64,000 bases of DNA from Akebia trifoliata (lineage: Eukaryota; Streptophyta; Magnoliopsida; Ranunculales; Lardizabalaceae), in the NCBI GenBank assembly GCA_017979445.1, contig JADQWC010000657.1, forward strand, positions 41,423 through 105,422, written 5' to 3'. This document shows positions 21,650-33,932 of this stretch, piece after piece. Position 1 is the first letter of the stretch; the number at the start of each line of letters is the position of its first letter. The position numbers and the translations under genes are program-made. Below the pieces are notes generated by a model. It saw nothing but the letters and a program-made list of their open reading frames with translations. It was not told where the DNA came from and did not search any database.

Positions 21650-24600
21650 GGATCTCTCTTTCAATGGTCTAACGGGTGATCTTCCTAAGAGCCTCAGCTC
21701 CCATACAAGTGTGACCAGCTTGTACGCAAAATAAGAGATAACCTGATGTTTTATTGATATTTAATATTGGTCCTCCCTCCATTGGTTATCTTACTTGTTA
21801 TCCTGCAGGTCATTGCAGAGCAACCAGTTTACAGGTTCCATTGATGTCCTTGCAAATCTTCCCCTTGAAAATCTGTGAGTGATCCATATCAATTTAATTG
21901 GAAACTTCTTTTTTTCTCTCTCTGATGGAGAGACCTTCTTTTAAATCCACATAAACTTCAAATTTGTGATATTTCTCAGGAATGTTGCAGATAATCATTT
22001 TAGTGGCTGGATTCCCAACCACTTGAAGAACATAGAGAATCGTCAGTAAGCATTTCTAAAAACCATGAGCAGTTTATTTATGTGACAGGACATTCTTTTT
22101 TATTTAGATCTGAGAGTTAGGAATTTCAATTTACAGGACGGGTGGTAACTCGTGGACCTCAGGGTCTGCACCACCTCCTCCACCATACACACCTCCACCT
22201 GGTGGACGAGCTAAACAAAATCACAATCCAGGCAGCAATAACAGCCCTTTTGAGGATAAAGGAGGTGGAAAAAAAATCAGGCATTGGAAGTGGTGGCATA
22301 GCAGGGATAGTAATATCAATTTTGCTTGTTGGAGCAGTGGTAACATTCTTTATGTTCAAGAGGAGATCTAAAACACCCACATCAGATGTTGAAAATCTTG
22401 CCAATGATCGGCCATTCACCCCTCTCGCTTCAAATGATGTTAAAGGTATTCCACATTCCTTCTGAGTTTCCATGCACACTAATGCTTACCATTGATTGTT
22501 GATTACAAAGATTCTTCATATTATAGGAGGATGTTCTTAACACACATTCGTGTCATCCCATGAGCAGTCACTAAGCTGATGATGACTATTATAACTATTG
22601 CAGAAATGAAGCCTATTCAAACCTCCTCAGCAATTAACACAAAAAAATTTGAAACTTCAGCATCAATGAACCTTAGACCTCCACCTAGTGATCGGCACAA
22701 ATCATTCGATGAAGATGATTTTTCAAACAAGCCTGTTGTTGTCAAGAAAGTCAATGTAGTACCCATTAACGCTACAGCGTATTCGGTTGCTGACCTGCAG
22801 ATGGCTACAGACAGCTTCAGCGTAGAAAACCTCATTGGGGAGGGGTCTATCGGATGTGTTTATCAGGGTCAATTTCATGATGGAAAGGTATACATTTCTC
22901 CTACATGCATCAGGTCCTGTTTGGTTTAGTTTAAACTCTGTGAATCTTCTCCTTCGTAGGACGATACTTTCATGTCATTATAACAATTATTAATGAGAAG
23001 GTAAGAAGGAAGATTGCACTATTTTTTTCCCTAGTGTTTGTTGTGGAAAAGTGGAGCCTTTTTTTTTAAGAGTGTTCTTTTGGCATTCCTAAAAGAACGT
23101 GTTTTATGAGATTCTTATATTCATTTGGTGAGTAATTTGATTGGCATTCGAGGTTCTTGCTGTTAAGAAAATAGATTCATCTGCACTACCCAACCAATCA
23201 TCAGAAGATTTCATGGAAGTTCTTTCGAGCATCTCCCAGTTACATCACCCGAATGTGGCTGAACTTGTGGGATATTGTTCAGAGCATGGGCAGCACCTGC
23301 TAGTTTATGAGTTCCATAGGAATGGTTGACTTCATGACTTCTTGCACCTCTCAGATGAATACAGCAACCCATTGACATGGAACACCCGTGTCAAGATAGC
23401 TCTGGGAACAGCACATGCATTAGAGTAAGTTAATATTGGGTAAATGACCGAAGGAGTTGCTTCTTTGTTTCCTAGAAGAATTTGATCAAGAAAACTTTTG
23501 CATGATTTTCTTATTTGGTTAAATATTAGACCAACTTCTACTAAAGATGAGGTGTTCTTATTTCTGCCTTTGTAATATGAGTATGCTTTAAACATATGGT
23601 AAGTGGGTCATTGTGAACAAGGGAATAAAAATTGTTGGCCAAAATGGTTTTTCTGTCGCTCTTTCTCTGATCAGAAAAGAAGATACCTGGTTTTTGACAA
23701 TGCATTTTTGAGAAAGCCCAAGTTAGAGACATATCCATGCACACAAGGGCCCAAAGCCCCACAATTTCCCAACTAGAAGAAGTACCATATGAGTTTGTCT
23801 CCAATTAAGCTTCGACTTTGGACTGGCAAACTTAGCTTCACCACACGATTTGGATTGGCCAAGTTCTCAGTTGATTTATTGGTTTCTAAACATTGTTTTT
23901 TTTATCCTTACAAAGTAATAGTTCTGATTTTGCCAATGATACTCATCAATTGCTTGGTACTTACAAAAGGGAATCTATTCAGGTATTTACATGAAGTTTG
24001 CTCACCATCTGTTGTTCACAAGAATTTCAAAACAGCCAACATTTTGCTGGACATGGAGCTCAATCCTCACCTTTCAGATTGTGGGTTGGCAAGCTTTGTT
24101 CCAAATGCAGAACATCAAGTAAAAACTCATGCTTCCAAAGTTTCATTTCTAGTGCATGACCGAAATATATCCGTATGTATGACCAAGAAATGAAATATGC
24201 TGGAAGTACGTTACTGGTTAGGTATTACTCATTATACCCTCTTTTGTCAATCTTTACTGCACCCAAATTTTTTTGTTCTAATATATTCTTCATGCAAGTT
24301 GTTACTGTAGTCACTATGTTAAACTTTTCATATTCCTGTATTCAAGGAATAATAACTTCAGGATGTTAGGATAGGAAGATATAATCCACCCCACTTATGC
24401 AGTACATTTGATGTATGTGCATGGAGTCTTCTTGTAACTCGACTGTCCTATTTCACTATAACCTTATTTATTACATTTTTTTGTCATACATTTGTTTGTA
24501 GAGCAATTCACCCAATTTTTCCTACTTTGAGCAAACTGTCTAATCCCAAGTTTCCTGAACCCTTCATATCCGTTTGTATATCTATGTTGTTGGTATGGGT

Positions 24601-25376
24601 ATTGGATCCTTGTTGCTTGAGGCTCGTTTGGGTTAAGCAAGTCTACCACTTGAATCTATATCTATCTAACAATAACAAACAGGTTTTCAAATTTGAATTG
24701 ATGTGTGTATGGACCTTTCTTCTGAATTGAATTTTTAGTCCAATTTTCTGATGGAATGGATACTGGAGGATTAAATCTTTCAATTAGTAGTGTTCTTTGT
24801 ATTTATGCTACATGTTAGGAACGGTATATTTGAAGTCGTCAGACGTGGCCATTCATGCCCAAATACTCTTTTAAATAAAGAAAATGGACAATATGGATAA
24901 GTGATTGGTTTAAAGAGTGTAGTTAGTAAAATTTATCTTCAATAAAAATTTCCCTGAACTTCTACAGGCATCGGATCATAACTCAAGTTCTAGATATAGT
25001 GCACCTGACGTCGGCATGTCTGGCCAATATACCTTAAAGAGTGACATTTACAGCTTTGGAGTTGTCATGCTGGAGCTTCTCATTGGTCGGAAACCATTTG
25101 ACAGGTAAAGCTATCTATTATACAAGAGATGATTTCACTGCAAATTTTTGGAGATGAAATGATATTCTGATATCATTCTTTCTTACTTCCTAATTACTAT
25201 GGGGATATGCACCTGATAGCTCAAGGCCGAGATTGGAGCAATCTTTGGTTCGATGGGTGACGCCTCAGCTCCATGACATTGATGCTTTGGCTAAGATGGT
25301 TGATCCAGCACTCAAAGGGCTCTACCCTGCTAAATCCCTCTCATGGTTTGCTGACGTGGTAGCCCTGTCCGTCCAG
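21650..25376 (+). pseudogene. STRUBBELIG-receptor-family (SRF6/7/8-like) kinase, captured fragment
   Basis: Ten exons with canonical splice sites: 21650-21721, 21809-21874, 21980-22045, 22137-22445, 22604-22887, 23153-23424, 23983-24118, 24968-25104 and 25220-25376, with the junction before 22604 restoring a GAA codon (nine blocks are certain; a terminal tenth was sought but not confirmed). Order: the last LRRs (LSFNGLTGDLP, NQFTGSIDVLA, HFSGWIPNHLK), a Pro-rich stretch, a transmembrane helix, the SRF signature [20 protein letters not shown], and a kinase-like domain with [28 protein letters not shown] and [14 protein letters not shown]. The family is naturally kinase-dead (HKN for HRD, DCG for DFG). 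It lacks the signal peptide, SUB domain, first LRRs and the C-terminal exon. Lesions: an extra A in the run 22269-22276 shifts frame before the transmembrane helix, and TGA at 23327-23329 interrupts the kinase domain. Confidence 0.85.
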
Positions 25377-26127
25377 GTAATATTTTGGCAGTTACATGTC
25401 TTTAGTTTTTACAATCTTCAATGAAGTATCTGTTTCCTAATGATTTAAATATATCAAATTTATACAAGTTTTTATTAAAACATTAATTTGAGCTTTTAAA
25501 CTCTTTGCCTTATCAGTTATTGTGATGAGCAGTAGCATTAATTCGTTTCATGTTCATACCAGAGCTAATAAGAAGACGTAGAAGAAGAGTAAGTGTTAAT
25601 GGCATTTCAGCTGCTCTTAAACCTCTAGATCTAAATGAGGATATGTAAAGACAAGTCTTAGCTGTTGCTCGAACCGAGGCAACTCTTCTTCTCTCTTCTC
25701 TAATCCTCAACATTTGATGATTCTGTGTTTCAATTTCATTTCTAATTAATTTATATATATTTTTTTAAATTCTTCTGTGGTGGCAGTTTTTACAGATCTT
25801 TGATACCTCTGTTGGCATAACAGGAGAATAAAATTTACTTTTAGATTCAGGATTTAGAAAGAAAAAAAAAATACTTTTATAATCAAATTTTATGAAAGTT
25901 TAGAGAGGAATTATTAATTATTTATAAACATTTGCTTTATCCCCTAATCTCTGGTCGTTTTGAAAACTTTTCACAAGGAAGACTCTTGTGGACTACTACT
26001 AAACTCTCAAAACAGAGCTTTACGAGTGCTTGGAACTTGTAATGTATATATGGTAATGTAGGGAAGAAGTGATGGGTAGGTTTCTTGTTTTGGGGGGGTG
26101 GTGGTGAACACGGTGGTGATTCCATTT
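25377..26127. other. CACTA1 interior after the SRF fragment
   Basis: No gene is recognised. A weak resemblance to the missing last SRF exon (ALIRF... near 25535-25550) is too short to call. 25560-25650 is purine-rich with an Arg-codon cluster of unknown meaning. Confidence 0.4.
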
Positions 26128-26558
26128 ATGACTCATTATAACTCTTTTTTGTGTATAAATGAATGTGATAGAGATCCTCGATGTTCTCTACTTGGGTCTA
26201 TTTTGACCGCAGGCAATAGGTGCGTACAAAAAAAAAATAAAAAAAATTCAAGATTAAATTTTTTTTTTTAAAGTTTAGATATTGGTTTATGACCACTTTA
26301 GATATCGGTTTGTAACCGATGCCAAAAGGTTCAGATTTAGGACATCAAATTTTAAATCGATGTCTAAGATATATTTTTTTGGTTATATAAATGCATATTT
26401 GGAATGGTTTCTAATCCTTCCAAATCCTGAGATCTAGAACATCTGGAAGCCATTTAAATTCATTAACAACGCCTCGATTAGAGACGGTCTGTCAACCGTT
26501 TCATACTAGCTTTAGGAACGGTTATAAACATTTGCTAATTGCCATATTTGTTGTAGTG
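26128..26558 (+). repeat. CACTA family 3' arm (copy in CACTA1)
   Basis: Read on minus, it aligns for about 400 bp with 30302-30700: the terminal CACTACAACAAAT, AGACATCGATTTAAAA, GGTTACAAACC and AGAGAACATCGAGG-type blocks occur in the same order. It contains short inverted copies around CGGTTTGTAACCG, typical of CACTA subterminal binding regions. It ends in the TIR and target duplication. Confidence 0.8.
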
Positions 26559-26752
26559 TATCCATGAAGGAAGATCAAGATTTGGTTGAAAAAGTAAAAT
26601 GTCTTGATCTGATTAATTTCTATTTCAGTAAGTAAAGAAATGCAATAGGAAGTACTACATACAACAATGTACAATGACATTCTTAAATAGTTCTAAAGAA
26701 GTACAAAATAATAATAAATAAAATAAAAAAATAAGAAAAATTGAACCTAAAT

Positions 26753-29497
26753 CTATGAGTGGATTATGCCATCATGAAACATTTTCTTAATCATATGCAA
26801 CTCTGTGAGAACATCTTTGATTTCCATTCGATCACCCGATAACTCTGTAGAACATAGAACTCCAATTTTGAATATGGAAATCAAGCATTCTTGCATTTTA
26901 TCTGTTGTATCTTCGATGACTTTCAAAATCATTGGTAACTTCATTATGATCTTCTGAAAGTAAACGTGGATCCACTACTTCCATCACTCACCCAGTCAAT
27001 GCCATTTTTGAAAACTCATGAAGGCTTTGACCATCCCTAAAAATTTCATCTGTCGGCCTCTTTCCTGTGAACATCTCCAACACAAGTATTCCATAGCTGT
27101 ATACATCTCCTTGCTTAGAGATCTCAACACCCATTCCATACTCTGCAATTCATCTATTGTTTAATCAAATTTTTAAAAAATTAACATGTTATTGGACCAA
27201 TTAAAATTTCCAGATGAACTTAAAAAGATTGAAAAATACTTGGAGGAATATACCCAACAGAACCTTGTATAAGTACTGGATTGGTTTCAATTTCGCTGCT
27301 CTGAGAAAGAATCTTTACCAAACCAAAGCCAGCCACGTGGGCTGTCATGTCATCATCAAGAAGAATATTGCTTGGCTTTAGATCACAATGAATAATTGGT
27401 GTTTGACCATGATTATGAAGATAATCCAATGCGCAAGCAATGTCAATCGTTATGCTTAGTCTCTGATGAAAGTTTGAATGCCTCCTGCTTTCACTTGGGT
27501 GCAACAAATCTTCAAGATTCCCATTACTCATGAACTCAAAAATGAGAGCTTTGAAATCATTATTGCTAAAGTCGACACTTGAGCATGCAGTTATGATCTA
27601 GAGTAAATTTCGATGTCGGACTTTTCTTAAAGCTTTACACTCGTTCATAAAACCCCTCGAACCTCCTCGTACATTAGGGTTGAATACCTTCACTGCAATA
27701 ATTTTTTCATCTGGATGAAGAACTCCTTTATACACAGAGCCAAAATTTCCAATTCCACTTAAGTTTGATGAAGAAAATCCCTCTGTTGCTTTATGGAGTT
27801 CATTGTAAGAAACCCTTTCATACCAATCACCCAAGAAATTTTTTGAAGAAGAAGGTTTCATTCTTGGCTTTCTCCTCCAACATAGAACAAGAATAGATGC
27901 AACCACAATTGTAAATATAATTGCACCAATTGTTACCTTGAAAGCAAGAGATATTCGTCGTTGCTTAGATTTCTGAATGAGGCATGGAGGTAACTGAAGT
28001 TTTGGTACGCCCCCACAAAGTTTACTATTTCCAAAGAGAGTAAATGCGCTTGTATTTTGAAAGACTCCCTTTATTGGTACCTCGCCCTCAAGATCATTTA
28101 CGGACAGATTCAATTTTTCCAAAAAGGGAAGGTTGTCAAGATCTTTAGGAATTTTTCCAGATAAGCTATTTCGTGAAAGATCTACATCTTGAATAGCCTT
28201 CAAAGCGCTAAAAGACGAGGGAATGGGTCCTTGAAAGAAATTACCTTGCAAATAAAGGTGTTCCAAGCTCATACAACTACCAAGTGTGCTAGGAATTTTT
28301 CCAGACATATTGTTCTCAGAAACATTTAGCTCTGCAAGATTTTTCATCTTACCCACTTCCAAAGGTTTTGACCCAGTAAACGAATTATAAGCTAAATTAA
28401 GGTAAATTAAGTGTGAGGATGAATCAATGACCCATTTGGGTATAGTTCCATTAAGATTATTTTTAGAAAGATCCAAAATCTGTAAAAATTTAGAATTCTC
28501 AAAATTTGAAATGATGTTTCCTACTAAGGAATTATGCGATAGATCAAGATAAGATATTTTAGTGATGTTGCCTAAAGAATTAGGAATATATCCTGAAAGT
28601 CTATTGGCATTTAAATTTAATTCTTGCGGCTTTTGAAGCTTCCCAATTTCCTTGGGAATACTACCATCGAGAAAGTTAGCCTGCATATCCAATTTAATTA
28701 AATTAATGAGATTCCCAATTTCAGATAGAATGATTCTGAATATTTGATTTTTTCCTAGATATAGTTTAGTGAGTTGGTTTGATAGATTGGCTATAGAGTT
28801 AGGTAGCTTACCTCCAAAATTATTGACACTGAATTCCAACCACTTTAGATTGGAGCAGTTGGTCAATGAATTGAGGAATTTCAAATCATCAACTTTTCCA
28901 CTTCCAAGATGATTTAAACCTAAAAGTAGATGTTGAACAACCTTTAGGTTTCCAACCTCAAGAGGGACATTTCCAGCAAAATTGTTACTATCGATATCAA
29001 GCATCTCGAGTCTTGAAGCATTGAACAATGATATAGGAATGGATCTGCAAAAATGATTTCCTCCAAACAATGGGTATAGTCCCAACAAACTTGTTTCCGC
29101 CTAAACGAAGGATTCTGAGGTCAGAGCAATGGGACACATTGATTGGTATTTTGCCAACAAAAGAATTATTGCTCATCTTGAATTCTTGTAACCTGAACAA
29201 ATGGCCAACTTCTTGGGGGTATTTCGCCTTGGAAGCTGTTGTTTCCAAGATTTATGGACCTTAGGAAAGAATGGTTCCCAATATACGGAGTTAGGGATCC
29301 TACTAACCTTTGAGAATCGAGTTTCAATATTAACACCCTTTGATGTCGACGACTGCATGTAATACCTTGCCATTCACAAAAATGGAGAGAATAGTTCCAA
29401 GAGGTCATAACTCCCTGAGGATCATCATATTGGTAAACCAATTGGCAAGAAAATGACCGAATACATAAAAAAAGAAACTAAATGCACTCATCATCAT
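26753..29497 (-). pseudogene. RLK2: broken second copy of the LRR receptor kinase
   Basis: Collinear with RLK1 (exon 2 side 26753-27145, exon 1 side 27235-29497) and closely similar, but it has many lesions. A TGA at 26988-26990 replaces the Arg codon after the TG of TGRVMEV. A 5-bp deletion near 26907 shifts frame. The donor side changes PPE to PPK. The DFG Asp is Gly (27328-27330). AAG became TAG at 27598-27600, before the catalytic loop. About 330 bp of LRR sequence are missing at about 29065 (RLK1 10880-11208). About 70 bp of the signal-peptide region are missing near 29427, and frameshifts follow. Homology stops at 29500, so the promoter is gone. It cannot encode a receptor kinase. Confidence 0.93.
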
Positions 29498-29500
29498 TCT

Positions 29501-30301
29501 TAAGACATTGCTAATATCAATGGATGCACATACACCAATTCACTAAGGGATGGACCACATATCCATACGGTCCGTTGGTCCCACAAATATCATGTGGCAT
29601 GAAATGGGGTGCCACCTAACCTTGGTTAAGTATGACTCTTAAGTGAAAGGTAATTCCAACAAAACCGAGGTCATGACTTGACTTCACTTTCTTATCTTAT
29701 GACTTGACTTCAGTGCTCACCTCTTGGACGGTAGTTTCTTATCTTATGACTTGACTGCAGTGCTCATCTTTATGACTTGAATTCAGTTTTTTATCTTATG
29801 ACTTGACTTCAATGCTCACCTCTCTGTCGTCGGAGAATCCGTAGAATGTTGACAAACTATTACACCTTGCTATTCGTTTTTCTCCTGAGTTTGTGCTCAC
29901 AGGACCCAATTAAATCCCAGATGGCAATGTAACAGATGGCCTCCTGGTTGGATGCATACAATAGTGATATGGGGAAAAGAATTGCAATGGATGTTTGAAA
30001 ATAGTGATGTGGTATGCAAGCCATTGGACCAGAAAGAATGGAAAAGAGATGGGTAGAGAATTAACCCAATACAATAGCGATTTGAAGATGGGAGATGATA
30101 GCCAGATGAGGTGAAACTAAAAATAAATGGGAGATGAAAACAAATCCACCAGGAGAAATCCGAAATTGCAAATCCAAGAAAAAAAAAAAAACACAAGATC
30201 GGAACCTTGCAATATGACAAGGTGATCGGCTCAGTCTACATTGAATCTGATTTGAGGTGTTCTTGATGGAATGAAATTGAAGAAAAAACAATTAAGTAGA
30301 A
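29501..30301. other. Unit 2 flank with short tandem repeats
   Basis: 29530-29640 matches unit 1 at 13925-14045. 29650-29825 holds three to four copies of a CTTATCTTATGACTTGACTT repeat with period about 40-65 bp. 30200-30301 matches 16980-17083. No gene. Confidence 0.6.
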
Positions 30302-30700
30302 CACTACAACAAATGTGAAAATAGGAACAGTTTGTAACTGTTCCTAAGACTGTCTGAAACAGTTTAAAGACTCTTATTGAGGCATTGTTAATGAATTTAA
30401 ACAAGAAGCCATTCTAGATCTTAAGATTTGGAACGGCTAAAAATCATTCAAAATTTACATTTATATAATAGAACACACTACACAAAAAAAAAAAAAAAAA
30501 AAAAAAAAAATTTAGACATCGATTTAAAATCCGATGTCTATAAGACTGATGTCCTAAGTTTGAGATTTTAGCCATCAGTTACAAACCCATATCTAAACTT
30601 TTTTATAAACAAAAATAATTTACACAAATAGAGAACATCGAGGGTCTCTATCGCACTAATTTATACACAGAAAGAGTTACACTGAGTCATAATTTACAAA
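30302..30700 (-). repeat. CACTA family 3' arm (copy in CACTA2)
   Basis: Same order of blocks as 26558 to 26128 read on minus, plus an A-run insertion at 30487-30510. Where the homology stops (about 30700) the PARP3-like exon begins, which marks the arm/cargo boundary. Confidence 0.8.
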
Positions 30701-33366
30701 TCCAAAATTGGGCCCTAAGGGGACCAAGGGGCCACATGGCAATATAATGCCATCCTTCCAAATGAAGTGCTTCGACTCATCTGGTTTCTTCTTTCCCAGG
30801 GCTTTCACTCCAATCTTCTTTTCTTCCAATAACTTCGTGTCCTATAACAAATAAGAAACAAGTTTAATTAACAAACTAAATGTCTCTTTTAACACCAACT
30901 TTGTAGTCGAGTGATGTTGGATTAATCAAACAACTGAAAGTGTACACAGATTATGCAAGCACTTCTAGACCCAAAAAAAAAAAAAAAACAACTTCAACAG
31001 TCTCACCAAACCTCAACATTGTGTAGACATAAAATGTTCGCCATGAACCTCAATGCTACATTGTTTGGAGTCGCCACCATTCTTTTTTGAAAATGGGTGT
31101 GAATGGGCACCCGAATTAACTTTTTGAAAACCATTTTTTTCATGGCATTGTAGTGACTCTCATTTGTTGGAATGGACAAGGTCTACCTAAGATCTAGGTA
31201 AGGAGGTCCGGTTAGAGGATGGGGAAGGTGTTAGGCACCCCATCTTCTCCACCAAAGGTGGTTACCTTGCTTGGCCATTTTATTTTGTAAAAAACTCAAG
31301 AAAACAAATATTAAAATGCATGAGAATGTGTGGTAAGAGTGGTGTGTGCATTAAGTGGAATGTTCCCTAAAAAAGGATTTTGATTTCAATGTGACATTAG
31401 GGACATTCTATGGAAGAGAATGACCCATATAATCACATTAAATTTATGAATATGAATGTAGGTTTGAGCTTTTAGAGAAACTCCATGATGGAGTTCCCTT
31501 AAGGCCACAACCATGATGCATGTATGCATGGCTAGAAACTTAGTGTTTCACCCCATCAAGAGGGTGACACATTTCTTCATCATTGCCATGCATAAGTGAG
31601 TGTGTGCATTGTGTGCAATATGATGCATGAGATTGAGGTGAAAAGGGCTTCAACCCCCATCCTTTCGATCGAACCTTAGTCCAATCTACCGGGGATGGGA
31701 GAGGGTATGCATTACATCCTAAGGCTTTCTAAAAATAAAATAAAGTAGAAGGTTAGAAGAAGAAGATGCAAGCTTTGAAATAGATAGACTACATGTTAAA
31801 CCCTACCTTGTCCCTTGATGGTTTTGAATGAACTTGATCTTGAGAAGTGAGCTTAAGAGTTGAGTGAGGTGATTGAAGGTTGAGTGAGTTGAAGTTTAGA
31901 ATATGAGAGAGTGAGTAGAAATTTGGGTAGAGTTTTAGGTTGAGAGATGAGGGCTTGAGAGCATGAGTTGTTCATAGAAAATGAGGGTATTTATAGAGTT
32001 TTTGGAGGACTTTTGGGGATAAAGTGGTCCAACCCTAAAAATGAAGAAAATGGACATGAGATTTAGGTTATTTCTTTTTGAATTTTTCATTTGTATGGGG
32101 TAAAGATGACATTTGTGAAGAAACCCTCAAAAGCATGCTTTGATCCTTGGTTTTTTGGTAAATAGAGGTGAGAGAACAAAAGTACTTTTGGGAGGGTGAA
32201 TGGGGGAGTGACATGTGTAAAGGTGGAGTGGTAGGTAAAAAGTAGATCTTGGTTTATTTGTAAATAACTCATAAAGCAAGGGTGGAAGTGTAGTTTTGAA
32301 ATTGACCAATGGGAAAACAAAAACACATTTGGGAGGGTGAATAGGAGGATGACATGTGTAAAGGTGAAGTGGTAGGTGAAAAGTAGACTTTTGTTCATTT
32401 GTAAATAACTCATAAAGCAAGGGTAAAAGTATATTTTTGAAATGGACCAATGGGAGAACTCCATGTATGTACTTGAAGATTCCCACCTTTTGAGGGCATA
32501 ATGGGAAGTTCCCTCACCTTTATGGATTATTACCAAAGACCAAATAACCTTTTTGATTTGACTAGACTTTTTGAGAAGGGCATTCTTGAGTTTTCACAAA
32601 AGAAATGTTGACTCTCCAATTAGATGATGCATTGGGTGTTGGAGGCTTATGAGGTATCAACATGTGTCATCTTATGAAGGGGTGAGAGGATGGACTTGGA
32701 GTGGGTTTGGTATTGGGCTTAGAGAATGGATTTTATCTTGGGCTTAGGTTGGGCTAGAAAATGGATTTAGGTTATGGGTTTAGAATGGCATTGGGTTTTG
32801 GGCTTAGGTTGGGCTAGGTAATGGATTTGGGTTATGGGTTTAGAATGGCATTGGATTTTGGGCTTAGGTTGGTTAGGGATTGGACCATGGTAAGGGTATG
32901 GATGATGGATCGGTTAATGGAGAATGAATACGAATTTGGAGTGGGTTAGGGACAAGGTTGAGTATGCAAACTATATAACATGATGCATGTATGCATGAAA
33001 ATGATGCAAAATAGCAATGTGGGTCCGTCGAAAATCTTGAGTTCTAAATCGGAATCAATTTGAGGAAATTTGGATCTTCCTAACGGGTTCGTGCAAATTG
33101 GGGTGTCTACACATTGCACTTGTAAATCTTATAGAAGTAATTACAAAAGAAATGTACATGTCCATGCTATATCCCAAATGAGCCCTAGATTACTCATGAA
33201 CTTTTCAAAAATATAAACTTACCTCGGGTGGGCTTGTAATCTTAGTGATTTGATCTCCCAAAGAAACGACTGCCTGAACCAAGAACCCTTCTGATCTACG
33301 GATTGCTGTGAACCCATACCTAGCAGCCTCGGTCGCAACATCAAAACATACAATTACCTTGCTAAA
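30680..33366 (-). pseudogene. PARP3-like C-terminal exons, captured fragment
   Basis: Two minus exons. 33366-33223 encodes FSKVIVCFDVATEAARYGFT then GFLVQAVVSLGDQITKITSP (48 codons, AG acceptor and GT donor intact). 30841-30680 starts after an AG acceptor with DTKLLEEKKIGVKALGKKK and ends HFIWKDGIILPCGPLVP before drifting into the element arm and a stop at 30677-30679. Both match the catalytic-domain end of plant PARP3, an ADP-ribosyltransferase-family protein. Phases agree (PPE|DTK). The upstream catalytic exons and the final C-terminal stretch are absent, so no active enzyme can result. The intron between them hosts the solo LTR. Confidence 0.8.
31022..33111 (-). repeat. Solo LTR (Tat/Ogre-like), 2,090 bp
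   Basis: The ends are TGTAGACA (31022) and TGTCTACA (33111), flanked by a perfect 5-bp duplication CATTG (31017-31021, 33112-33116). Read on minus it begins TGTAGACACCCC, as do the LTRs of elements A and B. It has TATAAATA on minus at 31988-31995 and the GTGGCGACTCC motif near its 3' end (31067-31077). No internal domain is present, so it arose by LTR-LTR recombination. A 140-bp stretch is duplicated in tandem at about 32165-32465. Confidence 0.8.
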
Positions 33367-33589
33367 CTACATGTCAAAAATAAAACCATTGCTAATATAT
33401 AGGAAAAAAATTCTTAAAAACTTCGAAACAATTAGTCAGAGTTGAATACCATATAACTCGAAACTGGTAAAGAACATATTTTACCAGACAAATTCATATA
33501 TATGATAGACATGAATGATGAATTTGATAGAGAAAAGATTTGCAAGATATGTGATGAGATACACCATAGTATTGATATAGTGTACCTCA

Positions 33590-33770
33590 TACACATTATA
33601 ATGCATACATCTTAATCTCTATCAGAACTACATCTTCATTAACCCTCCCGGCTTTAGCATTTGCAATCTCACCCTTCTTTGACAAACTAGACATGACTAT
33701 TACATAGCCACCTCCCACGATAGCTATCAATGATACAACAACACGGTAAGAAGTGTTAGTTGCCAACATG
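33590..33770 (-). other. Exon-like open stretch, unassigned
   Basis: The minus frame reads VVVSLIAIVGGGYVIVMSS followed by KKGEIANAKAGRVNEDVVLI and a stop. It resembles coding sequence (a short hydrophobic segment followed by a charged tail) and lies between the PARP3-like and HSP70-like exons in the same orientation. I do not recognise the family. Confidence 0.35.
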
Positions 33771-33932
33771 TTAATATCTAAAATTCCCTCAATAAACTAA
33801 AACCAAGGCGTTCTGCAATGAAACAAGAAATTCAGATAAAATAAAATAAAATAAAATAAAATGATAAGCATAAAAAATCCAGAATAGAAAAATAAAAAAA
33901 AGGTATGCCATGAGTTATCACGGACTGTAAAC

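Larger units (their letters stand above)
18494..26558 (+). mobile_element. CACTA1: 8,065-bp Pack-type CACTA element
   Basis: The left end CACTACAA (18494) and the right end TTGTAGTG (26558) are inverted; the outer 24 bp match at about 18 positions. A perfect 3-bp target duplication TAT flanks it (18491-18493, 26559-26561), the size CACTA/EnSpm transposase makes. Its right 430 bp are homologous, inverted, to the first 400 bp of CACTA2. No transposase was found. The cargo is a CT-rich leader, a long intron-like stretch with an RTE LINE fragment, and ten exons of a STRUBBELIG-family kinase gene. It is inserted in the 3' flank of the RLK2 copy. Ends and duplication are seen directly; mobilisation by an autonomous CACTA elsewhere is inferred. 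Confidence 0.8.

Noticed and set aside
25513..25713. Arg-rich frame after the SRF fragment, considered as its missing last exon
   Set aside because: Only a five-residue resemblance (ALIRF) and no acceptor in the right phase.
32087..32536. 149- and 119-codon minus frames with repeated peptide blocks
   Set aside because: They arise from a tandem duplication inside the solo LTR, not from a gene.
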